A stretch of DNA of 64,000 bases, from the NCBI GenBank assembly GCA_963829835.1, contig CAWHKC010000004.1:1798001-1862000 (forward strand). The letters run 5' to 3'. Made by a program: the position numbers and the translations under genes. Under the pieces are notes generated by a model. It had not been told where the DNA came from, made no database searches, and saw only the letters and a program-made list of their open reading frames with translations. The first letter of the stretch is position 1. Every line of letters starts with the position of its first letter. This document shows, one piece after another, positions 52,791 through 61,013 of the stretch. This stretch comes from Berkiella sp963829835 (GTDB taxonomy: Bacteria; Pseudomonadota; Gammaproteobacteria; Berkiellales; Berkiellaceae).

Positions 52791-54911
52791 GTGAGTACTT
52801 GTGTAAAAACTTTTCAATATGGAAATCATACTGTCAGTCTTGAAACGGGCGTTGTAGCTCGCCAAGCAACTGGCGCTGTTATGGTAAATATGGATGGCAC
52901 AGTGGTGCTGGTTACTGTTGTTGGAATTAAAGAAGAAGTTAAAGGAAAAGATTTCTTTCCTTTAACCGTCAACTACCAAGAGCGTATGTACGCTGCTGGT
53001 AGAATACCTGGCGGTTTCTTTAAACGAGAAGGTCGTCCTTCTGAAAGTGAAACATTGATTTCACGGTTAATTGACAGACCTTTACGTCCATTGTTCCCTG
53101 TTGGTTTCTTGAACGAAGTTCAAGTTGTTGCAACAGTGATGTCAATTAATCCAGAAGTGAATCCTGATATCCCAGCAATGATTGGGGCATCAGCTGCTCT
53201 AGCTATTTCAGGGATCCCATTCAATGGTCCCATTGCTGGTGTAAGAGTCGGATACATTAATGGCGAATATGTACTTAATCCAACCTCAACTGAGATGAAA
53301 AATTCTGATTTAGACTTAGTTGTTGCAGGAACTGCTACTTCCGTTTTAATGGTGGAATCTGAAGCAAATCAATTATCAGAATCTGTGATGTTAGAAGCAG
53401 TTATGTTTGGTCACGCTAAGATGCAAATCGTTATTAAAGCGATCCAGGCATTAGCGCAAGATGCTGGCAAACCTGCATGGGACTGGAAACCAACCCAGAC
53501 ACATGAAGTATTACAAAGCAAGGTTAGAGAATTAATTGGTGCACGTGTCGATCAATTTTATCAAATAGCGGATAAAACAGCTCGCCAAGACGCACTCAAA
53601 AAATTGCGTAAAGAATTGGTTGAACAATTGGTTACTGCTGATTCAGGTTTTACTGAAGGCCAAGTTTCCAATGCTATTAGCGAATTAGAAGAAAAGACGG
53701 TTCGCGATCGCATCTTGAGTGGTGAACGACGTATTGATGGTAGAGATACTGAAACGATTCGTCCTATCACCGTTCAAACGAGTGTGTTACCTCGTACGCA
53801 TGGTTCAGCATTATTTACGCGCGGTGAAACCCAAGCTATTGTGGTGGCAACACTCGGTACTGGTAGAGACGCTCAAGTAATTGATAATGCAACTGGCGAG
53901 AAAAAAGACCCGTTTATGCTGCATTACAATTTCCCTCCCTATTGTGTGGGCGAAGTTGGCATGATGGGAAGTCCTAAGCGTCGTGAAATTGGTCACGGAC
54001 GTCTTGCACGTCGTGCTGTTCAGGCTGTGTTACCAGAACCTGGGAAATTCCCTTATGTGATGCGAGTGGTTTCTGAAATCACCGAATCAAATGGTTCAAG
54101 CTCCATGGCAAGCGTCTGCGGAACCAGCTTAGCGTTAATGGATGCTGGCGTGCCTTTAAAAGCACATGTGGCTGGTATTGCAATGGGCTTAATTAAGGAA
54201 GAAGACAAATTTGCCATTCTTTCTGACATTATTGGTGATGAAGATCATCTCGGCGATATGGACTTTAAAGTAGCAGGATCTGTTAATGGTGTGACTGCAC
54301 TTCAAATGGATATCAAGATTGATGGTATCACTCGGGAAATTATGGAAGTTGCTCTTGCACAAGCGCGTGCTGGACGGTTACATATTCTTAACATTATGAA
54401 TCAAGCCATTAGCAGTGCTCGCACTGAAATGTCTGATTTTGCACCTCGTGTTTATACCTTCAAAGTTAATCCTGAGAGAATTCGTGATGTCATCGGTAAA
54501 GGCGGCGCGACAATTCGTGGATTAACCGAAGAAACAGGTACTAGCATCGAAGTCAATGATGACGGCACTATCAATATTGTCGCCAATGACAAATATTCTG
54601 GTGAAGTTGTTAAGAAGCGTATCGAAGCTCTGACTGAAGACGTTGAAGTGAACAGAATATATGAAGGCAAAGTGGCAAGAATTGTCGACTTTGGTGCCTT
54701 TGTAACGATTATGCCAGGCAAAGATGGTTTGGTGCATATTTCACAAATCTCCAATGAACGCATTGCTGATATTAACGTGGTGCTATCGGTTGGCCAGTTG
54801 GTGAAAGTAAAAGTACTAGAAATTGATCGCCAAGGTCGTATTCGTTTGAGTATTAAAGAAGTCGAAGGCGAGACTGCTGCACCAGCTGCAGAAGAAATCG
54901 TTTCCGAGTAA
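52791..54911 (+). CDS. pnp: Polyribonucleotide nucleotidyltransferase (PNPase)
   Basis: PNPase is the 3'-5' phosphorolytic exoribonuclease of the RNA degradosome. The 706-residue protein has two RNase PH domains (the first with RMYAAGRIPGGFFKREGRPSE, the second with LPRTHGSALFTRGETQA and GDEDHLGDMDFKVAGS), then KH (DVIGKGGATIRGL) and S1 (YEGKVARIVDFGAFVTI) domains. GTG 52791 is 8 bases after aaagga and is preferred to the TTG at 52785. It follows rpsO by 12 bases, as in E. coli. A long palindrome follows. Confidence 0.98.
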   Translation: MSTCVKTFQYGNHTVSLETGVVARQATGAVMVNMDGTVVLVTVVGIKEEVKGKDFFPLTVNYQERMYAAGRIPGGFFKREGRPSESETLISRLIDRPLRPLFPVGFLNEVQVVATVMSINPEVNPDIPAMIGASAALAISGIPFNGPIAGVRVGYINGEYVLNPTSTEMKNSDLDLVVAGTATSVLMVESEANQLSESVMLEAVMFGHAKMQIVIKAIQALAQDAGKPAWDWKPTQTHEVLQSKVRELIGARVDQFYQIADKTARQDALKKLRKELVEQLVTADSGFTEGQVSNAISELEEKTVRDRILSGERRIDGRDTETIRPITVQTSVLPRTHGSALFTRGETQAIVVATLGTGRDAQVIDNATGEKKDPFMLHYNFPPYCVGEVGMMGSPKRREIGHGRLARRAVQAVLPEPGKFPYVMRVVSEITESNGSSSMASVCGTSLALMDAGVPLKAHVAGIAMGLIKEEDKFAILSDIIGDEDHLGDMDFKVAGSVNGVTALQMDIKIDGITREIMEVALAQARAGRLHILNIMNQAISSARTEMSDFAPRVYTFKVNPERIRDVIGKGGATIRGLTEETGTSIEVNDDGTINIVANDKYSGEVVKKRIEALTEDVEVNRIYEGKVARIVDFGAFVTIMPGKDGLVHISQISNERIADINVVLSVGQLVKVKVLEIDRQGRIRLSIKEVEGETAAPAAEEIVSE

Positions 54912-54930
54912 GCTTCTCTGTTCCCTCATC

Positions 54931-55007
54931 TCTACGTACCGCGGCTTGTCCGCGGTATCCAGTTCAAGATATTTCTTAGATGCCGCGGACAAGCCGCGGC
55001 ACGTAGA
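54931..55007. repeat. Long palindrome with CCGCGG arms after pnp
   Basis: The arms 54931-54957 and 54981-55007 are 27 bases long with two mismatches (core ccgcggcttgtccgcgg) around a 23-base loop. It is a different family from the GTAGGGTGGGC repeats. Its position after the stop codon may protect or terminate the pnp transcript. Confidence 0.92.
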
Positions 55008-55070
55008 AGTTTAGTTTGCCATACTAGTTTTAAGTCAAATCAATACTAATACTGGCCATTTATTCAGAAA

Positions 55071-55943
55071 ATGAAAGTAACCCCCACAACAGCGACATTC
55101 ATTGGTTGTGCCGCCATTCTACTATGGTCCGTCGATGCTTTGATTACAGTATCCTTGTGGCGTTTGCCGGTTTTCCAAATTTTAGCCTTTGCTTGGTTAT
55201 CCTGCTTTTTGCTATATGCCATTATACTCACCATTAGAAAGGACTGGCCTAAGGTCAAACAGAAGATCTTTATCTGGCTAATAGGGGCATTGGGTGTTTG
55301 TGGCGCACATCTGGCATTAGTTTGGGCGCTACGATTAGCTCCACCTGCACAAATCAGCACCTTATCAGCTCTATGGCCCATTTTTGTTATCATATTCGGT
55401 GGTTGGATTTTGCACCGACAACATATTTGGTTTTCAGTATGTGCAGCTGTGATTGGATTTATTGGCGTTTGGCTAGTATTAACAGATGGCAACGGTTTGG
55501 CTGGCTATCACATTGACTATTCAACAGGCTATTTGCTAGCTATGCTAAGCAATATTCTCTGGTCAGCCTATGTCATAATGACTCGAAAATTTGCTGATAT
55601 CTCATCAGAAATGATGGGAATGTATATGGGTGTGGGTGGTGCATTTGCATTAGCTTATCATTTATCATTTGAAACATTTGTAATGCCTTATCCCTTAGAA
55701 TGGAGTTTATTATTAGTCAAAGGGATGTTCACTTTAGCAATCTCCTATTTTTGTTGGGATTTTGCCATCAAACGTGGTCATTTTACGTTGCTTAATGTTT
55801 TATCCTATTTTGCACCAGTGCTTACCATTAGCTTGTTGACGTTATTTGGTTTTAGTCAATCCCATCTGTCACTCTGGGTGGGAGCGATTTTAGTAGTTAT
55901 TGCTGTTGTATTAAGTAGTGGCGCTTTAATCAAAAAGAAGTAA
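55071..55943 (+). CDS. EamA/DMT-family transporter
   Basis: This is an inner-membrane protein of 290 residues with ten hydrophobic segments arranged as two EamA halves (about 10-140 and 150-285). Segments such as ALWPIFVIIFGGWILHR and SYFAPVLTISLLTLFGFSQ fit the drug/metabolite exporter superfamily. The substrate cannot be read from the sequence; amino acid export (YddG-like) is one possibility. It starts at ATG 55071. It stands between pnp and a small exported protein on the opposite strand and is probably monocistronic. Confidence 0.88.
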   Translation: MKVTPTTATFIGCAAILLWSVDALITVSLWRLPVFQILAFAWLSCFLLYAIILTIRKDWPKVKQKIFIWLIGALGVCGAHLALVWALRLAPPAQISTLSALWPIFVIIFGGWILHRQHIWFSVCAAVIGFIGVWLVLTDGNGLAGYHIDYSTGYLLAMLSNILWSAYVIMTRKFADISSEMMGMYMGVGGAFALAYHLSFETFVMPYPLEWSLLLVKGMFTLAISYFCWDFAIKRGHFTLLNVLSYFAPVLTISLLTLFGFSQSHLSLWVGAILVVIAVVLSSGALIKKK

Positions 55944-55950
55944 TTCCTTC

Positions 55951-55990
55951 TGTCATCCTCGGGCGTAGACCCGAGGATCCAAAGCATGTC
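55951..55990. repeat. Small palindrome, ATCCTCGGG family
   Basis: The arms atcctcggg (55955-55963) and cccgaggat (55970-55978) flank cgtaga; the context tgtcatcctcggg...ggatccaaagc is reminiscent of short repeats seen in other intracellular bacteria. It lies between convergent genes and may terminate both transcripts. Confidence 0.75.
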
Positions 55991-55992
55991 AT

Positions 55993-56457
55993 TTAATTAT
56001 ATTCAATCCAAGTTGATGTTTTACCATCTACCCAGCATTTTCCTTTTTCACACATCAAAGGAAAAGCGTTTTCACAAACCGTTTTCATTTCTTTTGAATG
56101 CCGTAGATCTTTGCCATCAAAACCAGTTGGCATGCACATTGCGTTGTGGTAGCCGCCTTTAACACGGACTTGGCCCATCACATAGGTGTGATCACTTATT
56201 TTATATGTACCTAATTTTTGATCATTTGAATAGCAAGCAATATAGCAGCCTGGTGCCTCTTTATAATCATTATTAATAGGTAAAATGTGTTCTTTGGCGC
56301 CAGCAAAATTGGTGCGAGATAACCCAACTTTTTCGTTAACATAAATCTTGAAATTATCAGGAAGAAGTGTTTTATTAGGCGTTTGCGCGAAAGCCATCAT
56401 TGGCAACAGTGCCGCTGCGAGCATCCACGCGCAGGTTTTTTTGGTGTAATGTTTCAT
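55993..56457 (-). CDS. Small exported Cys-rich protein of unknown function
   Basis: The 154-residue protein has a classical signal peptide (basic MKHYTKKTC, a hydrophobic AWMLAAALLPMMAFA core and an AFA-Q cleavage site near residue 24). The mature part has six cysteines (CYIAC, AMC, TVC, LMC and GKC), enough for three disulfides, so a periplasmic or secreted location is likely. I do not recognise the family. It starts at ATG 56457. It is convergent with the EamA transporter and has no obvious operon partner. Confidence 0.75.
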   Translation of the reverse strand: MKHYTKKTCAWMLAAALLPMMAFAQTPNKTLLPDNFKIYVNEKVGLSRTNFAGAKEHILPINNDYKEAPGCYIACYSNDQKLGTYKISDHTYVMGQVRVKGGYHNAMCMPTGFDGKDLRHSKEMKTVCENAFPLMCEKGKCWVDGKTSTWIEYN

Positions 56458-56552
56458 GGTGCTATCCCTATCCAGTATTTCATCCAGTGAATAATGACAA
56501 TACCTTACGGTATATATCTCCCTATTCGGTCAATAACGAGAAAACTTTATTT

Positions 56553-59500
56553 TCAAGCCATAGAAGGCCGATCTTTGTTTTGAGGAGACGCCTCTGGGAA
56601 AATTTGAGGCTTGTTGTCATCATTAAATAGCCCGTTTTCAATAGCTTCTCTCAGAGCTTGGTCAAACGCTTCTCGCATAATGACTTTTTTATTATCAGTG
56701 AGCGATTCGGGGATAGTGAGCTCCGCTTTGGCGACAGCGCTAAAAACTGCCAAGCGACAAGTCTCAATGGCGACCTGCTTAAAGCGTTCAATGCTCAAGT
56801 CTTTTGGGGCTGAAAATTGAACAGTGGACGAAGATACTTGGTTTGCTTGAACTCTCGCTTCATTACCACTTTTGAGCGGTATTTCAAATGTAATAACAGA
56901 TGGTTCAGAAGATCGCGGAGGAGCCGCTACAAAAGATTTAATGTTATGCAGAACCTTTTTTGATTCTTCTTTAAGATAGTTATTTAATTGTTCAAGTGAT
57001 CCATTTTCCTGAATGGCAAGAGCTTGCGTTATAGGTGATACATTTTCTTTGTCAACATCGGTAAACCGGATAGATCTTCTCTTATCAGGTTCTGGAGCAG
57101 GAGAAACAGCTTGGAATAACTCCTGTGCAGGTCGTGTTGGATTAAGAGATGGCTTTTGGCCAACGACGACAGTAGGCATTATTTGCGCTGAATTTTTTGG
57201 TGAATCTAAAGCCTTTAATCTAGCATTAAAGGCTATTCTTTTTGCATCATTTCTATACTCAGGCAGATTTTGAACGACTGCGATATTTTCTTCAGTAACA
57301 TATTTGCTAAAGGCTGCTTGTTCTTTATCTGACAATTTAGGAATCTTAATGCCAGCTTCAGTAAATTTAACGGCTTTTAGAAGAGTGATAAGAGAATCAA
57401 GGGAATCATCTTTTGGGATGAGTGTTTTGGCATGAGATTTAAGATTTTCAATCATATTGGTAAATTTTTGAATAACAGCCCCCAAGTCACGAGTGATAGG
57501 GCCGCTAACAAGATTGCCATTATCATCGAATTGCCATGGTATTCTATTTTTGTTTTTAACTTTAATATAGTTAAGAATAACTTTACCATCGCTGGATAAT
57601 ATATGTGCTTTATGCGCGGTTAATTTTTCCATTTTCTCCAAGATATCAATCTGTGATGGAAGTAGTTTTAGACGCTTTTCAAAAACTTTAAAAATGGCAT
57701 TGTCCGTTTTTACGGCAATCGCGCGTATTTCATTTAACCTGTCAATATAGACTTTAAATTCATCTGCCTTTTCTGGAAAGGCGGCGGCTTCATTAACATA
57801 GTGCGCAATTTCTTTGTCAATGATAAGAAGATCACTATTTAAACCATCTAAAGGATGGTTTCTTAACTTTTCGGCGAAGGCCTTATCGGTTGCTTCATAT
57901 TCTTTTGCAATGATTGCCTTTTGAGGATCGGTAATCACACCTCTTAATGCAGCTAGCAAGTAGACACCTTTCATTTTTTCACGTAGAGGATTGTCGTACA
58001 TTATTGAATAATTAACAAAGCGATTATCGGCAAACAAGGACATTGGAAAGGAGCCGCTAGGTTCTTTAAAACTAAAATCATCTCTTAACGATCCTATAAT
58101 AGGGTTTTCTCCCAGAAAGGCTTTCCCAAAATCGATTCCAAAGAATTGAAATCTATGATTTGATGAAGGCGTGATAGCTTTATTTTGTCCCTTTTTCCCA
58201 ATACCATCTCTATCGCCTAAACTAATATAAGTAATTAAAGATTCACCCAGGCCATCAACTCTCTCCTCCGAAACAGCGTTAGCCGATTTATATTCACTTT
58301 CAATTTGCTTAAACGCAGGTTGGTCTTCTGTATATTCTGTAGCATGTCCGTTTTTATCAATTTTTATATATTTGTAGCCAACATGTTTTTCATCTACTGT
58401 TATTTCTCTTTTGATTAAGAGATTTTCATTTTGATCTACTTTAATGGCTTCACCGTTTTTGGTTTGAGCGACGATGACATTTTTCATCGTTGATTCGCCG
58501 CCCATTAACTTTCCTGTTAAATCACGACATCCTGGTGTCCAAGTGACCATGGTGACGATTTTTGGGCTCCCATCTTCATAGGTTCCTTTCACCGTTTCAA
58601 TATCTTGCGTATAACAACCGCGCGAGCGCGCAATTTTAGTGGCTATGGCTTCAGTGATAGCATCAGCATTGACACTGGTTGGTTTATTTTTTACCAAATA
58701 GCCAATTTTTCTCACAGTTAGCACAGCAGCGACATATAAGCCAGATAAACCAAGCGTCGGGATAAGCCACTTTGGCGTAACTAAATTTTGTAATTTTCTC
58801 CCAGTGGTCGTTTTTAGTATTTTCTTAATACCTGGACTTGTTCCACCAAATAAGCCTAACTCTCCATCTTGTTTTATCATATAAACTTTATTTTCAAGGA
58901 GTGCCTTTGATGGATCTTTACTTTTTTTATTTCCATGTAAAATTAGTTTTTGAATTTGTTTTGCAAAATGCTCGTGCTTTCGAATACCGCAATGTACTTT
59001 GTATTGCTCAAATAATAAGCCGCCCATTCCTTCGTTGACATAATGCGCCCTTGTCATTTCATGCATTTTTTTGGTAAACAGCTTTTTGACATTTTTTATG
59101 AGAGGAACAGGGATCCTTTTGTGGGAAGGTTCATTGGGATCAAAGTTGAAAGCGTCGCTTGCAAAATCTGAAACTTCTTTTTTTTCTGCATCCGGCAAAC
59201 TGTCAAGGTAGCGCTGAATATTAGGATGATGTAAAAATAGATCAACTACCATTTCTTGTTGTTGGAGGGAAAGATTAGCAAATGATCCATATTTAACTAA
59301 CGTATTATATTTATTTTGGATCTGCTTAATTTCAGGGGGAGCATCATAATTGTTATCTTGTCGCCTTTGATCCAGTGAAGAAATGAAATCCTTCATATAA
59401 GCACGATAATGTGGGCTATCAATACTAATCCCCACCATACCTTCTTCGATGCCAAGGGGCTTATCCATCACATAGATGAGGCCACCAATGACATCACCGG

Positions 59501-59582
59501 GTGCAACGATAAATGATTTTTGTGGTAGCTGTTTTAAGTGCCTGTTTTTAATTTCAGTTGATACGGCTCCTTGGTTTGCCAC
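56553..59582 (-). CDS. Large protein with PI-kinase/atypical-kinase-like motif
   Basis: The 1009-residue protein has no signal peptide and one hydrophobic segment at about residues 272-290. Downstream it has GDRDGIGKKGQNK (456-468) and FFGIDFGKAF (480-489). A GDR-D...N motif followed by IDFG about 20 residues later resembles the catalytic and metal loops of phosphatidylinositol 3/4-kinases and related atypical kinases (GDRHxxN ... hIDFG). The N-lobe could be within about 305-400, with VKGTYEDGSP and TPGCRDLTGKLMGG. The rest is largely helical with low-complexity parts (810-880). A kinase-type effector is inferred; activity is unproven. It starts at ATG 59582. It is divergent from the hydratase-like gene. 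Confidence 0.7.
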   Translation of the reverse strand: MANQGAVSTEIKNRHLKQLPQKSFIVAPGDVIGGLIYVMDKPLGIEEGMVGISIDSPHYRAYMKDFISSLDQRRQDNNYDAPPEIKQIQNKYNTLVKYGSFANLSLQQQEMVVDLFLHHPNIQRYLDSLPDAEKKEVSDFASDAFNFDPNEPSHKRIPVPLIKNVKKLFTKKMHEMTRAHYVNEGMGGLLFEQYKVHCGIRKHEHFAKQIQKLILHGNKKSKDPSKALLENKVYMIKQDGELGLFGGTSPGIKKILKTTTGRKLQNLVTPKWLIPTLGLSGLYVAAVLTVRKIGYLVKNKPTSVNADAITEAIATKIARSRGCYTQDIETVKGTYEDGSPKIVTMVTWTPGCRDLTGKLMGGESTMKNVIVAQTKNGEAIKVDQNENLLIKREITVDEKHVGYKYIKIDKNGHATEYTEDQPAFKQIESEYKSANAVSEERVDGLGESLITYISLGDRDGIGKKGQNKAITPSSNHRFQFFGIDFGKAFLGENPIIGSLRDDFSFKEPSGSFPMSLFADNRFVNYSIMYDNPLREKMKGVYLLAALRGVITDPQKAIIAKEYEATDKAFAEKLRNHPLDGLNSDLLIIDKEIAHYVNEAAAFPEKADEFKVYIDRLNEIRAIAVKTDNAIFKVFEKRLKLLPSQIDILEKMEKLTAHKAHILSSDGKVILNYIKVKNKNRIPWQFDDNGNLVSGPITRDLGAVIQKFTNMIENLKSHAKTLIPKDDSLDSLITLLKAVKFTEAGIKIPKLSDKEQAAFSKYVTEENIAVVQNLPEYRNDAKRIAFNARLKALDSPKNSAQIMPTVVVGQKPSLNPTRPAQELFQAVSPAPEPDKRRSIRFTDVDKENVSPITQALAIQENGSLEQLNNYLKEESKKVLHNIKSFVAAPPRSSEPSVITFEIPLKSGNEARVQANQVSSSTVQFSAPKDLSIERFKQVAIETCRLAVFSAVAKAELTIPESLTDNKKVIMREAFDQALREAIENGLFNDDNKPQIFPEASPQNKDRPSMA

Positions 59583-59784
59583 TTTGCCCCTCCCTAAATA
59601 TGAGCAATTACACTAAAATGACTCACTATGATGGCTGATTGCTGGTATTATTGTGCATCGCATGATTTATAGTCTTTTGACTTAATGGCGAAAGACAAAG
59701 TTCAATCGCTTGTCTTGGGCAGTTGGTGTAACCTATCTTTCTCGTGCGCAAGCGGAAACTGCTTGTGCTACGGATGGGGGAAAT

Positions 59785-60618
59785 GTGAATAAGTCATTGT
59801 TTTTAAATACTTTTATATTCATTATGACTGCTATGTTGGGATTTCCGGCTAGTGCTCAAATTGATGTATTGTCCAAGCGTTTACTTGAAGCTTATGAAAA
59901 AGGGGAGCCAATTCCCAATCTATCGCGTGATTACACTATCGATATGTCGAGTGCTTATCAGATCCAAGCGGCTTTCGTAAAAGCGCGTCTAGTCAAGGAT
60001 AAGGTGGCAGGTTTTAAAGCAGGTTTAACAAATAGCGAGGCACAAGCTCACTTTGGGATCACTCGTCCCATTTTTGGCGTTCTCTTTAAAAGTGGAAACT
60101 TTTCAAATAAACCAGTTATTTCATTAGCAAAATATAATTTTATGATGGTAGAAACGGAAATTGGTTTCATTACCAAAAAGCCTATTAAACAAAACGTCAA
60201 TTCGATAGCGGAATTAAAATCCTATATTGGTCAAGTGGTGCCGGTGATTGAATTACCTGATGTTGGATTTGCATTACAGCCCATTACTGCACCTGATTTG
60301 GTCGCAGGTAATACAGGCTCAAAAGCTTATATTATTCATGATGAAATTAATTGGTATGCAGAGGATATCAATTCTTTAACAGTTAGCTTGTTACATGATG
60401 GTAAAATTGTGAATCAAGGCCAAGGTGAAGATGCCATGGGAGATCAATGGGAAGCTTTACGCTGGTTGGTTAATCAAGTATTAGCCCATGGTTGGATAAT
60501 CGAAAAAGATAATTTATTAATTACAGGAGCATTAGGTGAAATGGTAGAAGCAAAACCTGGGGTCTATCGCGCACAATTTAATGACGTCGATATGATCGAA
60601 TTTAAGTTCTCAGCATGA
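59785..60618 (+). CDS. Exported 2-keto-4-pentenoate hydratase-like (FAH superfamily) protein
   Basis: The body resembles 2-keto-4-pentenoate hydratases (MhpD type). GFKAGLTNSEAQAHFGI, the metal-ligand region MVETEIGFITK, VVPVIELPDVGF and the ending LLITGALGEMVEAKPGVY all match the expected pattern. Unusually, it begins with a signal peptide: GTG 59785 (after ggggga) gives MNKSLFLNTFIFIMTAMLGF followed by an ASA-Q cleavage site. The frame is open back to TTG 59710, but that extension is unsupported. Catabolic hydratases are cytosolic, so an exported one is odd, and its real substrate is unknown. It overlaps the MAPEG gene by four bases. Confidence 0.82.
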   Translation: MNKSLFLNTFIFIMTAMLGFPASAQIDVLSKRLLEAYEKGEPIPNLSRDYTIDMSSAYQIQAAFVKARLVKDKVAGFKAGLTNSEAQAHFGITRPIFGVLFKSGNFSNKPVISLAKYNFMMVETEIGFITKKPIKQNVNSIAELKSYIGQVVPVIELPDVGFALQPITAPDLVAGNTGSKAYIIHDEINWYAEDINSLTVSLLHDGKIVNQGQGEDAMGDQWEALRWLVNQVLAHGWIIEKDNLLITGALGEMVEAKPGVYRAQFNDVDMIEFKFSA

Positions 60619-61013
60619 TAGCACTACCTATTACCGGACTCTGGGCTGCCATTTTTGGCATTCTTTTAATAGGATTATCTTACCGCGTTGTCCGCATGCG
60701 CATGAAATATCGTGTTGGTCTCATGGATGGGGGGCATCTAGAACTGACTCAAGCGATTCGGGTTCATGGTAATGCCATTGAATGGATCCCGATGTTTTTA
60801 ATTCTTCTAGCCTGCGCTGAGAGTCATCACTTAGCAACCCACTGGTTACAAGCTGCTGGGATATTATTTCTGATAGCAAGAAGTCTTCATATCTATGGCA
60901 TCACAAATACGAGCGGTCGTTCCTTTGGACGTTTGTATGGCATGTTGGGCACATGGATCGTGGTAACTGCTTTAGCGTTTTATAACGTGTTCTTTTTTGT
61001 TAAATCACTTTAG
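60615..61013 (+). CDS. MAPEG-family membrane protein (YecN-like)
   Basis: The 132-residue membrane protein has four hydrophobic segments and the MAPEG core MKYRVGLMDGGHLELTQAIRVHGNAIEWIPMFLIL near residues 31-65, with the conserved RxHxNxxE-type pattern. Relatives include glutathione-linked membrane enzymes and the E. coli YecN protein, whose roles are largely unknown. It starts at ATG 60615, overlapping the hydratase-like stop (ATGA), so the two are co-translated. It is convergent with the Pro-rich gene and overlaps its end by a few bases. Confidence 0.88.
   Translation: MIALPITGLWAAIFGILLIGLSYRVVRMRMKYRVGLMDGGHLELTQAIRVHGNAIEWIPMFLILLACAESHHLATHWLQAAGILFLIARSLHIYGITNTSGRSFGRLYGMLGTWIVVTALAFYNVFFFVKSL

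Noticed and set aside
55064..55492. 142-codon minus-strand frame opposite the EamA gene
   Set aside because: Antisense shadow; the plus strand encodes a clear ten-segment transporter.
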